Assembly: GCA_963783095.1 (NCBI GenBank)
Contig: CAWAMR010000002.1
Span: 1,116,001-1,180,000 of the forward strand
Length of the DNA stretch: 64,000 nucleotides
Direction: 5' to 3'
Source: CAWAMR01 sp963783095
GTDB taxonomy: Bacteria > Planctomycetota > Planctomycetia > Gemmatales > Gemmataceae
Below, piece by piece: positions 56,168 through 64,000 of this stretch (its first letter is position 1; every line of letters begins with the position of its first letter). The notes beneath the pieces are model-generated. The model had not been told where the DNA came from. It worked only from the letters and a program-made list of their open reading frames with translations, and did no database searches. A program made the position numbers and the translations under genes.

Positions 56168-56703
56168 TAGATCAATCCGAGTTGGTTGAGACGAACCCCC
56201 ATTGCATCCTCAGACACATCGAAACAGCGGGCCATCGCCCCAACCGTTCGCAGATTTGGCCAAAGTTGTCGAACGGCGTGTTCGGGCATCAGCAATGCCG
56301 TGGCAAATATGTTTGCTTGAATTTCCCGCTTATGCTCAGCGGTAGGATCCTTCGATTCTTCAGAGATTCCGCGATATAGATTGGTCTGCCCGTCCACGTA
56401 GTCGCCATCTTCCAGCAGATGCAGGAAGTTATGTCCGAGTTCGTGTGCGATAGTGAACCGTTTGCGAAATGGTGGATCGTTGGCGTTGACGACTATGGTC
56501 ACCGTTTTGCCGCGCCGGGCAATCGCTCCGACGAGACTATTATCCAAGAACTCGGCCTTTCGAACCGAAATGCCAAATCGGTTCGCAAGCACGAGTGGAT
56601 CGACAGGGATGGCGTCGAGACCGTACTCTTGCAAAACGCTGGCCGCGCGGCGTTCGACCTCATCCCGGCTCATAAGCGCGGCGTGATCCATCTCAGTCGT
56701 CAT
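56167..56703 (-). CDS. ImmA/IrrE family metallo-endopeptidase
   Basis: 178 aa. Zinc motif in FRKRFTIAHELGHNFLHLLE (H-E-x-x-H) and a downstream Glu in HKREIQANIFATALLMPEHA, the third ligand region of the family (E-x-x-A-N-x-F-A). The N-terminal helix (RDEVERRAASVLQEYGLDAI) is also typical. ImmA-type proteases cleave repressors; normally they sit beside an XRE-type regulator, which is missing here. Instead it is followed, by TAATG overlap, by a membrane protein. Substrate unknown. Confidence 0.9.
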   Translation of the reverse strand: MTTEMDHAALMSRDEVERRAASVLQEYGLDAIPVDPLVLANRFGISVRKAEFLDNSLVGAIARRGKTVTIVVNANDPPFRKRFTIAHELGHNFLHLLEDGDYVDGQTNLYRGISEESKDPTAEHKREIQANIFATALLMPEHAVRQLWPNLRTVGAMARCFDVSEDAMGVRLNQLGLI

Positions 56704-56865
56704 AGGCTCTCCTCAAGGCAAGATTCCAGCTTCCAGAGTTCGATCGAACGAACAACCATCAAGCTTCTATCCCTCCATTCTATCTGAGGGCGAAAGCCTT
56801 CGCCACCTCACTACCTTATCACCATCGAGTCATTTCCCGCCCGGCGGATCACCGAACCGAAGCCG

Positions 56866-57123
56866 TCAATCCCTTTCAGCAATGTCTTCATTTGCTTGGC
56901 TCAATGCGGTCGTCAATGATTCCACATCTTTGCCTGCAATCGTGACGCGCACTGTGAGCAAGTCTTTTGTCTGTACGATCAGGAAGGACCTTCAATCTCG
57001 GCAAACCACCTGTCTGCCGACGACTCGTCTAACTCAATTACCCAGCAGCTGGCCGAACCGATTGCCGCCAGTCCGAGCTCGGCACCGCCCTTGTTTGGCG
57101 GTCTCGTGCCTTTTCTTATTCAT
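56866..57123 (-). pseudogene. Small protein (about 85 codons), two compensating frameshifts
   Basis: Not visible as one frame. From the ATG at 57123: MNKKRHETAKQG, then in a second frame AELGLAAIGSASCWVIELDE and SSADRWFAEIEGPS, then in a third LIVQTKDLLTVRVTIAGKDV and ESLTTALSQANEDIAERD with TGA at 56868-56866. Each segment is protein-like and the total length is a multiple of three, so the shifts cancel. No family recognised. Two nearby indels in so short a gene fit the window-wide error pattern. Confidence 0.5.
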
Positions 57124-57140
57124 AATGATGATCTCTTACG

Positions 57141-57293
57141 CTCTCGTTCCCACGCTCCGCGTGGTAACGCACGGGTGGGACGCTCCGCGTCCCGGTCGAT
57201 CGAAAGCGATTGCGCCGCACAGCTTGTCTTCATTGCGAACGCGACGCAGAGCGTCGCGGCCCTGCGTTCCCACGCGGAGCGTGGGAACGAGAG
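57141..57293. repeat. Palindromic dispersed repeat, second full copy of the GTTCCCACGC family
   Basis: Ends CTCTCGTTCCCACGC and GCGTGGGAACGAGAG are perfect inverses. The interior repeats the GGGACGCTCCGCGTCCC theme. Same family and nearly same length (153 nt) as the copy at 11435-11583, but with a different centre. It fills most of the gap before the S9 peptidase gene end. Confidence 0.8.
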
Positions 57294-57335
57294 GAAAAGC
57301 CTTCGCCACCGCGGTCAAGGAGACGCTTTACGAAC

Positions 57336-59437
57336 TCACTTCCCGCCCTGTGGATTGTACTTCTTCAGCCACTTGAACACTTCCTTGTGCCAGTATTCGC
57401 TGTTCTTCGGCTTCGGCACCCAGTGGCCTTCATCGGGGAAGTTGATGAACCGCGACGGTACTCCTTGCCTTTGCAGCGACGTGAACAGTTCGTGTCCCTG
57501 GCCGATCGGACAGCGAAAATCGAGATCGTTGTGGATGATGAGCATCGGCGTCTTGAATTTGCCGAGATTGCGCGGCCTTTTTGTGCGGCGAGAATTCGGC
57601 ATACGCCCCCGGCTTCTCCCAGGGCAGCCCGCCATGCTCGTATTCGTCGAACCATAGCTCATCGGTCGTGCCCCACATGCTCTCGAAGTTCCACACCGAA
57701 CAGTGCGTGATCAGCGTCTTGAATCGGCCTGTGTTGACCGCGAACCAGTTCATCATGTAGCCGCCGAAGACTGGCTCCGGCCGCGGCGATGCGATCTTGA
57801 TCCACATAAGGCAGCTTCTCGACGTAATCGGCCCCCGCCATCAGGTCGCGATAGCACTTGCCGCCCCAGTCGCCGGAGATTTCGTCGACGTACTTCTGCC
57901 CGAAGCCGGTGCGAGCCGCGCGGATTCGGCAAGGCGACAACGTAGCCCTGTGCCGCCCACAGTTCCGGGTTCCAGCGGTAACTCCAGCCGTCCTCCCAGG
58001 CGCCCTGCGGGCCGCCGTGGACGAGATAGACGACCGGCCATTTCTTCTTGGGATCGAAGCCGGGCGGCTTGAGAATCCACATCTGCATCTTCACACCGCC
58101 CTCGACGGGAATCTTGACGCTTTCAGGGCGCGGCAGATCGAGTTCGCTCAATAGCTTGGTCGTTGGCCTGACTCAAATTCGTCAGAACGGGATCTTCCTC
58201 GCGGGCCATGAACACTTCGTTGGGACGATCGAGCGCTGCCTGCGTGAAGGCGAGTGTTTTTGCCTTCACACTCCACGACAGCGAGGTATTATGATGCCGG
58301 GCGTGCAACACTTTCGGCTTGTCATCGGTAATCGTGGTGATGTAGATGCCGGTGGCGGCGTGGTCTTCAGCATTGAAGAGAATCTGCGTGTTGTTCGCCC
58401 ACAACAGTTCATCGACGCCGCGATCGAAGTCGGGGATAATGCTTTTGGGCTTGCCCTGCCACGTTCCATCGTCATCGCAGTCCACCACCATCAATTCCCA
58501 GCGATCGGCCTCGTAGCCTGGTTTGTGTCTGCGCGCGATAGGCAAACTTCTTGCCGTCGGGCGAAAAGCGCGGACAACCGTCGGCGGCCTTGTTCTCGAT
58601 GGTCAGTGTATCGACCTTACCGCCGGCGATCGGCACCCGGCAGATTTCGTAATTCGTGCTCCAGGCTTCGTCGCGAGCCGGCACTGCGGTGTAAATCAGG
58701 TACTTGCTGTTGGGACTGAAGACAAACTCATCGCCGACGGAAAAAGTCGTCGAGGTCGGATAGGCGTCGCGATCGCCGGGAGTCACATCTCTCGGCTCGC
58801 CGCCCTGGGCAGGCACGACGAACAGATGCTGTCGCTTGTCCTCGACGTAGGCATCCCAGTGCCGATAGAAGAGCTTGGTGAAGACCTTGGCCTTGACGGG
58901 GCTCTTGGCGATTTCTTCGATCTTTTTCTTGTTCAACTCATCCGATTCCTTGAAGGGCTTATCGGAGAACTCCGGATAGACGGCCGAGGAAAAGGCAATG
59001 TGCGTTCCATCGGGGGACCATGTGCCATTGGCGGCGCCGGTGCTGATGGTGGTCAACGGACGGGCCTCGCCGCCGTCAATGTCGATGACCCAAAGTTGCG
59101 TTTCGCCGCCGCCGCGATTGGACTCGAACGCGATTTGTTTGCCGTCCGGCGACCAGCGCGGATGTCGATCGCTCTTCGGAGTTGTCGTCAGTTGACGAGT
59201 GGGCGTTTTTCCATCGGTGGACGCGATCCACAGGTTGGTGGAGCTTTTATTCTCTGCCAGAGAGATGGTGCTGAGCTGATAAACGACCCATTTCCCATCG
59301 GGACTGATCTGCGGATCGGCCACCCGCCTGAATCGGTACAAGTCCTCAATTTGCATCGGTCGCGGGGCCGCGATAACCGGAGCATCGATAAGCATAAGCA
59401 GGGAAAGCATCATAGCCCATCCAACGAGACGAATCAT
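57336..59437 (-). pseudogene. S9 family prolyl oligopeptidase, multiply frameshifted
   Basis: About 700 residues. Start at 59437 with AAAGGA upstream, signal peptide (MMLSLLMLIDAPVIAA). Propeller blades: VADPQISPDGKWVVYQLS, HPRWSPDGKQIAFESNRGGG, GTWSPDGTHIAFSS. The peptidase domain has VVYLVHGGPQGAWEDGWSYR, the serine motif G-A-S-F-G-G-Y-M (split between frames), the Asp in LIIHNDLDFRCPIGQGHELF and the His in PDEGHWV. At least five indels lie between 58550 and 57560. All triad residues remain, so this may be an intact enzyme in reality. It would act in the periplasm. Confidence 0.78.
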
Positions 59438-59681
59438 CGGCGGTTCCTTTCGCAACGCATAGCGAGGGGAGATACCAGTATTATGTTAGCGAATCGGCAA
59501 TACTCTCATCCTTATTCCCATTCATACTCAACGCGGTTGCTGGGAGAAAAGCGCGTGTCTTGAGGCGGAGGTGCTGACGGTCGTGAATCCATGCAATAGA
59601 AAGAAAAGGGATCTGGGCACAGAAGGGATCGCAATCGACGCTCCGGCCACGGCCGGCCGAGGAAAGCGGAGAAGATAATCG

Positions 59682-60434
59682 ATGAATAATAAACGTGCCC
59701 ATCCCCCTTTTACGATTTTGGTGCTTGTCGTTTGGACAATGCCTTCGCATTGCGGAGAACATCACGATTCCACAGGTTTCTCTTTCAAGTACCCGAAAGG
59801 GTGGTTGATCGTAAGAGACCCGGGAAAACCAGAGAACCTGGCGTCCGTGCCCGTTCATCTTTTGCCCTGGCTCGCCAAGCACAGTCCGCTTTTTCAAAAA
59901 GTGACAGTATTACTCATTCACGATGGGTCGATCGAAAAGGAGACATATGAAACCGTGAATGTTTCGGTATCCCCCGGCGAGTCTTCGATCGACGAGTTCA
60001 CGGTCAAAACGGGGCTCGACTCCCTAAAAGAGTACTCGAAGGTTAACGGCATGACGATCGAGAATAGTCAGGGCAGCCTGCAACGTATAGGAAAGAATCT
60101 TGCCGTCGTCATCGAGGTTCAATTCGTCAGCGAAGAGCTCATGACGACGTTTCGAAATCGTATCGTGCTGTTCTCCGGCGGCGGCAAGAAGTACCAAGTT
60201 ACGTGCTCGGCGGGTGCAGACCAGTTTGACGAATACAAGGAGACATTCGATCGGATCCTCGAAAGTTTTGAGATCCCGCCGCGGCAAGGTCATGATGACG
60301 GGAGGGCAAAAGGACCGAACTTCGACTTCTGGCCAGTGTTCTACTTTTTTCTTGTGGTGTGGGTCGTTTCCGGAGTTTATTTCGGTAGTAGACGTCTGTT
60401 GCGCTACTTCCGTAGCCGCAGCGCCAAGGAATAA
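59682..60434 (+). CDS. Exported PsbP/DUF1795-like protein with C-terminal membrane helix
   Basis: 250 aa. Signal-like start (FTILVLVVWTMPSHCG), then FSFKYPKGWLIVRDPGKPEN and a beta-rich middle (EFTVKTGLDSLKEYSKVNG, AVVIEVQFVSEELMTTFRNR, YKETFDRILESFEIPP) as in PsbP/DUF1795-like proteins. It ends with one membrane helix (VFYFFLVVWVVSGVYFGS) and a basic tail. Function unknown. The first and last codons lie in two copies of a 17-bp direct repeat, so the gene may have arrived or been copied as a unit. Confidence 0.7.
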   Translation: MNNKRAHPPFTILVLVVWTMPSHCGEHHDSTGFSFKYPKGWLIVRDPGKPENLASVPVHLLPWLAKHSPLFQKVTVLLIHDGSIEKETYETVNVSVSPGESSIDEFTVKTGLDSLKEYSKVNGMTIENSQGSLQRIGKNLAVVIEVQFVSEELMTTFRNRIVLFSGGGKKYQVTCSAGADQFDEYKETFDRILESFEIPPRQGHDDGRAKGPNFDFWPVFYFFLVVWVVSGVYFGSRRLLRYFRSRSAKE

Positions 60435-60445
60435 TAAACGTGCCC
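59684..60445. repeat. 17-bp direct repeats framing the PsbP-like gene
   Basis: GAATAATAAACGTGCCC occurs at 59684-59700 and 60429-60445, both followed by a CCCCTTTT tract. The left copy overlaps codons 1-7 of the gene; the right copy contains its stop codon. Motifs of the type AATAAACGTGCCC next to CCCC are familiar from REP-like repeats. Between 60446 and 60723 no gene was seen. Confidence 0.6.
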
Positions 60446-60723
60446 GGCCCCTTTTCCTCTCCACATTCTGTAATTCTTTCAATACTGCCTTGGCAGTTTG
60501 TCACTTCTGGTGAAACTGAGCAAAACTCGTTAACTTAACCGATCAGGAAATTTGGTGAAATTGGCTAATTATGGTCAACTTTTCTGCCGAAGAAAGATGG
60601 GTAGGTATATAAAGGCAATCCTTTATTGCCGATTCTCCGATTCCATGAGTCACACCTTGGGGATAATTCCCTCTTTCTTCACCGACACAGAGAAGGGGCG
60701 TCCCCAATACAGGAGCCTTCCCA

Positions 60724-61203
60724 ATGAGTCGATTTCCTCAGTCCCTGGCGGTTTGCGCCCTGGCCATGTTCGGACTATGGGGCTGCGCGCGCGGTCCTGT
60801 ATCTTCCAATGGCGATTCAACCAAGTCGTCTGAAGAGAAGATCGCAAAACTGGAAGATGAAATCCGAACCACCATCGTGTCCAGAGATCAGTATCGCAAG
60901 CGGCTCAATGCTGCTGAAGAAGCTCTCACGCAAACGCGCCAGGATCTTAAACAGGAATTGACCAAGGCCTTGAAGGAACAAGAAGAATTGAAAACCGCCG
61001 TCAAAAACCGCACTGCGGAACGGGATAATCTCGAAACGCAATACGACGGCTTTCGCAGGGGACTGCGCGATTTGTTGACCCAGTCGGAAGTATCTATCCC
61101 GCTGAAAGCCCAGCCTACTGCTACCGTTCTGCTCACCGAGGCTCCGATGCCTCGCGAAGTTCCAAACCCGGTGGAAGAGGTAACGGGACCGGCTCTTCAA
61201 TAA
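60724..61203 (+). CDS. Coiled-coil lipoprotein
   Basis: 159 aa, AGGAG before the ATG. Lipoprotein signal (LAVCALAMFGLWGC, lipobox L-W-G-C). Residues about 38-105 form a long coiled coil (EEKIAKLEDEIRTTIVSRDQ, LTQTRQDLKQELTKALKEQE), followed by a Pro-rich end. Such proteins often act as spacers or periplasmic adaptors, but there is no specific evidence. A tandem repeat array starts right after the stop. Confidence 0.75.
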   Translation: MSRFPQSLAVCALAMFGLWGCARGPVSSNGDSTKSSEEKIAKLEDEIRTTIVSRDQYRKRLNAAEEALTQTRQDLKQELTKALKEQEELKTAVKNRTAERDNLETQYDGFRRGLRDLLTQSEVSIPLKAQPTATVLLTEAPMPREVPNPVEEVTGPALQ

Positions 61204-61204
61204 A

Positions 61205-61410
61205 GACCATGACAAGGTGACAAGGTGACAAGGTGACAAGGTGACAAGGTGACAAGGTGTGCCGCACTTTCAGGGCTTTTTGTTGGATTGCCGTATCTAC
61301 CCAGGGCGTTGCCCTGGGCTGATTTGTTTAACCCTTTCGGGGCACCTGACAAGCAGTTTCGAGAACGAACCGGCATTTTCTCGACGCTCAGACGCACCCC
61401 TTGTCACCGG
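61205..61410. repeat. (TGACAAGG)n array and inverted partner around a GCCCTGGG palindrome
   Basis: Six to seven 8-nt TGACAAGG units (61208-61258) are answered by a short inverse (CCCCTTGTCACCGGGTCATG, about 61396-61415). Between them lies CCCAGGGCGTTGCCCTGGGC (about 61300-61319), itself a hairpin. Layout parallels the nested elements elsewhere. It separates two convergent genes. Confidence 0.65.
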
Positions 61411-61417
61411 GTCATGC

Positions 61418-62649
61418 TTATTTCCCGATATCAATCAGGATATTCGGCTGGGCTTTCGTCCAGAGTGAATCCACTTTCTTGCGATATTCACGTTCTTGGA
61501 TCATGTGCTCGATTTGCTTGCGAATCTCCTGTTGCAACTGGCTGTCGGTGAAAGGTCGAGATCCGGCATAAGTGCGTTCCTCAATTCGCACAATGTGGAA
61601 ACCCGCGTCCATTTCCACGATACCCACTTCGTGCAGCTTCAATGCAAATACTTTCGGCTCCACGTCGGGAGGCAGGATCTTGCCTCTCTCCTCGCCCAAG
61701 CCCAATCCGTTGGGATCGCGCAGCGCATTATGATCGAGCGTCTGCACCATCTTGACGAAGTCCTCGCCCTTGCGCGCCCGATCTGCCAGATGCTCGCAAT
61801 ACTTCCGGGCGTCGCCGGGACTGTTGAAGCGACTTTTGAGGATCCATAGATCCTGCCACTTCACACGGTCTTTCATCTGAAATTCTTCGGTATGTTCATC
61901 GTAGTAGTCCTTCAAATCGGCCAGACTGATATTTTTGACGCGCGACTTGATGGTTTCACCCATGATGATCTGAACCATCGTCATGCGTGCAATGTTTCGG
62001 CGCATTCCTTCTATGGTAAGTCCTTGCGCGGCCAAGAAGCTCTTGAATTCCTTATCATTGGGAATCTTCGATCCCTTACGAATTGCTTTCATTCGCGAGT
62101 CGGCTTCCTTTGAAGACATTCTTTCTATCTCTTCAATCGTCGAAGTACGTTTTTGCATTTTGAGTTGAGACATCATTTCGTCGACAATCAATTCGCGTTC
62201 GATGATGCGTTTCAATTCCTGATAGTACAGTTCTTTTTCCTTGGCTTTCGCGCAAAACTGGGCAGGTCCTTGGTTTCGCGGGAACGTTGATAGATTGCTT
62301 CCCATACTTCCTGATCGTAAATGGGTGTTGCGCCAATCGTGGCTACGATGCGCACCTGCGGGTCGACTCGGCCGATAGGTTTTTCAGGCGGGGTAATTCT
62401 GGTCAAGGGAACCGTCGCGGGCACCGTGAGGCTTACGGCTTTGATTGGGTCAGCCAGGGGCACCGGAGGACTTTGCGAGCGCACCACCATCGGATCGGGT
62501 TCAGCCTGGGCGGGTTCATCGACAACTGGATTGACCGGGCTCTGGGTCTGATTCAAATCGGGAACCGTGGGAGTTCGTCCAAGGCTGCCCAGGCAACCCG
62601 ATGAACCGACGACCAGGATCGCCAGTGGAAATAGCCGCATGAGGACCAT
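61418..62649 (-). pseudogene. SurA/PpiC-type peptidyl-prolyl isomerase lipoprotein, one frameshift
   Basis: About 410 residues. Lipoprotein signal (MVLMRLFPLAILVVGSSGC). A Pro-rich linker is followed by VRIVATIGATPIYDQEVWEA, the usual 'V-x-G-x-x-I' opening of SurA-like proteins. Then come a helical chaperone part (IIERELIVDEMMSQL, LAAQGLTIEGMRRNIARMTM) and a parvulin domain (LGLGEERGKILPPDVEPKVF, LHEVGIVEMDAGFHIVRIEE). Near 62255 one A is missing from an A run (ARKPRKKN should read ARKAKEKELYYQEL). It folds or isomerises exported proteins. Confidence 0.8.
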
Positions 62650-62760
62650 CCCTGTTCCCCTATCTTGCCCATTCCAGGGCAGAACCGCGCCGTCGAGGCA
62701 TCCGCGCACACCGAGATGCCCGCCGGACTATAGCTATATCGGCATTTCACGCAAGAGATG

Positions 62761-62964
62761 TCAATGCGAGGCACCATTTGCGATCGCGGGAGTGTCATCG
62801 ATCGGTGCATGAGCGCCGATTGTGGCAGTTTGCCCCTGATCGTGGAAGTACCTGCGAAGATAGTCTTCGATTTCGGGAATCTCGTTGTTCTGCGCCGGCG
62901 GGGTGGTTTGACAACTCGTGCAACAAGCCGTCAAAGTGAGCAGAATCACCGCACGCATCGCCAA
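62761..62964 (-). CDS. Small lipoprotein
   Basis: 67 aa with a lipoprotein signal (MAMRAVILLTLTACCTSC). The mature part (EIPEIEDYLRRYFHDQGQTA) is acidic and short, with no known relatives. It is codirectional with the SurA-like gene downstream (111 nt). Confidence 0.6.
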   Translation of the reverse strand: MAMRAVILLTLTACCTSCQTTPPAQNNEIPEIEDYLRRYFHDQGQTATIGAHAPIDDTPAIANGASH

Positions 62965-62974
62965 GCCCCCGGTT

Positions 62975-63123
62975 CTCTTTTTTTAACCACGAATACCACG
63001 AATAGCACGAATAAATGCGGGGGAAAGAACAATCGAGAACAACGCCCGAATCGATTCATTGCAATACGTGCATTTTGGTTTTCTTAATTCGTGTTATTCG
63101 TGTTATTCGTGGTTAAAAAAGAG
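62975..63123. repeat. CACGAATA-unit inverted repeat with 38-bp arms
   Basis: Left arm 62975-63016 (TTAACCACGAATACCACGAA, continuing ATAGCACGAATAA) and right arm 63084-63123 (inverse) enclose 67 nt. Each arm holds three 9-10-nt CACGAATA-type units. Runs of T and A mark the outer ends, so it could terminate transcription from both directions. It lies between mfd and the small lipoprotein gene. Confidence 0.8.
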
Positions 63124-63172
63124 TGGTTTTGTACCTTTTTGTGGTCACAATTGATTTTGTTCAGGCATAGCA

Positions 63173-64000
63173 TTATTCCCCATCCGCTCGCAATAGATGT
63201 TTCAAGAGAGGATACAATTCCCCAGGTTCTCCCTCCCCTTCATGTAGCCGAAAGTACGCACTTTGATCGTCGATGATCTTTAGCCGGCCCAGGCTCCGCT
63301 CTACCAGTTGAGTTATCCGGTCTCGCTCTCGATAGGTCAACACGATGTTCTTCGTGTCCCGATGGATCGATGCCACCTGCCAGCGCGAGGCGAGTAGACG
63401 AAGTTCTGCGAGCCTTAACATCCAATCCGCCGGCTCGGGAATGGGGCCGTAGCGCTCCCGAAGCTCTTGCCGGAATTCGTCCAGTGTATGCGGATCGCGC
63501 AGCCGGGCCAGGCGGCGATAAACTTCCATGCGCAGGCGCTGGCCGGGCACGTAGTCGCGCGGCAAGAACGCCGGCCAGGGCAGATCGACGCTCACTTCCA
63601 GCGGCGTCTTCAAGGGCAGATTCTTCATGCTGCGCACGGCGTTTTCGAGCAACTGGCAATACAACTCATAACCGATGGATGCGATATGGCCGGATTGCTC
63701 CGTGCCGAGAATGTTGCCCGCGCCGCGGATTTCCAGATCGCGCATGGCAATCTTGAACCCAGCCCCCAGTTCCGTGAATTCCTCGATCGCCTTCAGACGT
63801 TTTGCCGCCACGGAACTCAACTCTCGATCGCTGTCCAACAGCAGGTACGCATAGGCTCGATTCTTCTGCCTGCCGACCCGCCCGCGCAGCTGATGCAAAT
63901 CCGCCAGGCCGTAGTGGTCGGCTTGATCGATGAAAATGGTATTGGCGTTGGGTATGTCCAGGCCGCTTTCGATGATCGTCGTGGCCACGAGGATGTCGGC
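63173..64000 (-). CDS. mfd: Transcription-repair coupling factor Mfd, C-terminal part (continues beyond window)
   Basis: The visible 276 residues start (in coding direction) outside the window. Translocase motifs V and VI are present: ATTIIESGLDIPNANTIFI and LADLHQLRGRVGRQKNRAYA (Q-x-x-G-R-x-G-R). Then follows the TRG region (FTELGAGFKIAMRDLEIRGA, GNILGTEQSGHIASIGYELY) and the C-terminal D7-like domain (ELRERYGPIPEPADWMLRLA). Mfd removes stalled RNA polymerase and recruits UvrA. The reading frame is intact here. Confidence 0.95.
   Translation of the reverse strand, partial: ADILVATTIIESGLDIPNANTIFIDQADHYGLADLHQLRGRVGRQKNRAYAYLLLDSDRELSSVAAKRLKAIEEFTELGAGFKIAMRDLEIRGAGNILGTEQSGHIASIGYELYCQLLENAVRSMKNLPLKTPLEVSVDLPWPAFLPRDYVPGQRLRMEVYRRLARLRDPHTLDEFRQELRERYGPIPEPADWMLRLAELRLLASRWQVASIHRDTKNIVLTYRERDRITQLVERSLGRLKIIDDQSAYFRLHEGEGEPGELYPLLKHLLRADGE

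Noticed and set aside
61205..61258. TGACAAGG array as a CRISPR or attachment site
   Set aside because: 8-nt direct tandem units without spacers; no integrase or cas gene nearby.

Overview
The window looks like chromosomal DNA of a planctomycete, most probably of the Gemmataceae. The signs are several DUF1559 (pilin-like) proteins, a PVC-type haem-binding dehydrogenase, a sulfatase, an ECF sigma/anti-sigma pair, a planctomycete N-terminal sorting motif (LETLEERITP) on a beta-propeller protein, a fragment of a WD40 protein of the kind fused to Ser/Thr kinases, and a Gemmataceae-type 'MTEADWL ... VVDLVLGKD' protein. No rRNA, tRNA, CRISPR array or intact transposase was seen. The first gene runs in from the left edge and the last (mfd) runs off the right edge.

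Layout. 0-7 kb: a giant low-complexity coiled-coil protein, a secreted prenyltransferase/squalene-cyclase-fold protein, a Uma2 nuclease-fold protein, a decayed stretch and a DUF885 metalloprotease. 7-17.5 kb: secreted or extracellular proteins (beta-propeller, phytase-esterase-like, TPR, lipoprotein-sorting-like, sulfatase), three of them broken by frameshifts. 17.7-34 kb: mostly intact housekeeping and metabolic genes (ATP-grasp ligase, PQQ propeller, ffh, POT peptide transporter, DUF1559 protein, an MGS-domain/cytosine-deaminase-like fusion with an FAH hydrolase, an ECF sigma/anti-sigma operon, rlmN). 34-38 kb: an accessory island with a promoter and leader hairpin before an unknown gene, an AbiEii-like nucleotidyltransferase, a deletion chimera of an ECF sigma gene and a WD40 gene, and an overlapping DUF4365 / HicA-like pair. 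38-40 kb: DUF2617 and accC. 40-47 kb: small unknown proteins, a patatin lipoprotein, a DUF1559 - redoxin - lipoprotein operon, and a HicB-like gene with an in-frame UGA coupled to a membrane protein. 47-64 kb: pilM, a beta-galactosidase-like protein, a PVC haem dehydrogenase, a STAS protein, a membrane-anchored MutS-like ATPase, an ImmA/IrrE peptidase coupled to a membrane protein, an S9 peptidase, lipoproteins, a SurA-like isomerase and mfd.

Two window-wide patterns stand out. First, at least eleven otherwise well-conserved genes are interrupted by 1-2 nt indels, several at homopolymers. This looks more like draft-sequence error than decay, but some may be real. Second, intergenic spaces are filled with long inverted repeats of several unrelated families. 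Many are built from 7-nt tandem units and often lie within a few bases of a stop or start codon. Some are nested inside each other, one lies in frame inside a coding region, and one supplies the C-terminus and stop codon of a gene.
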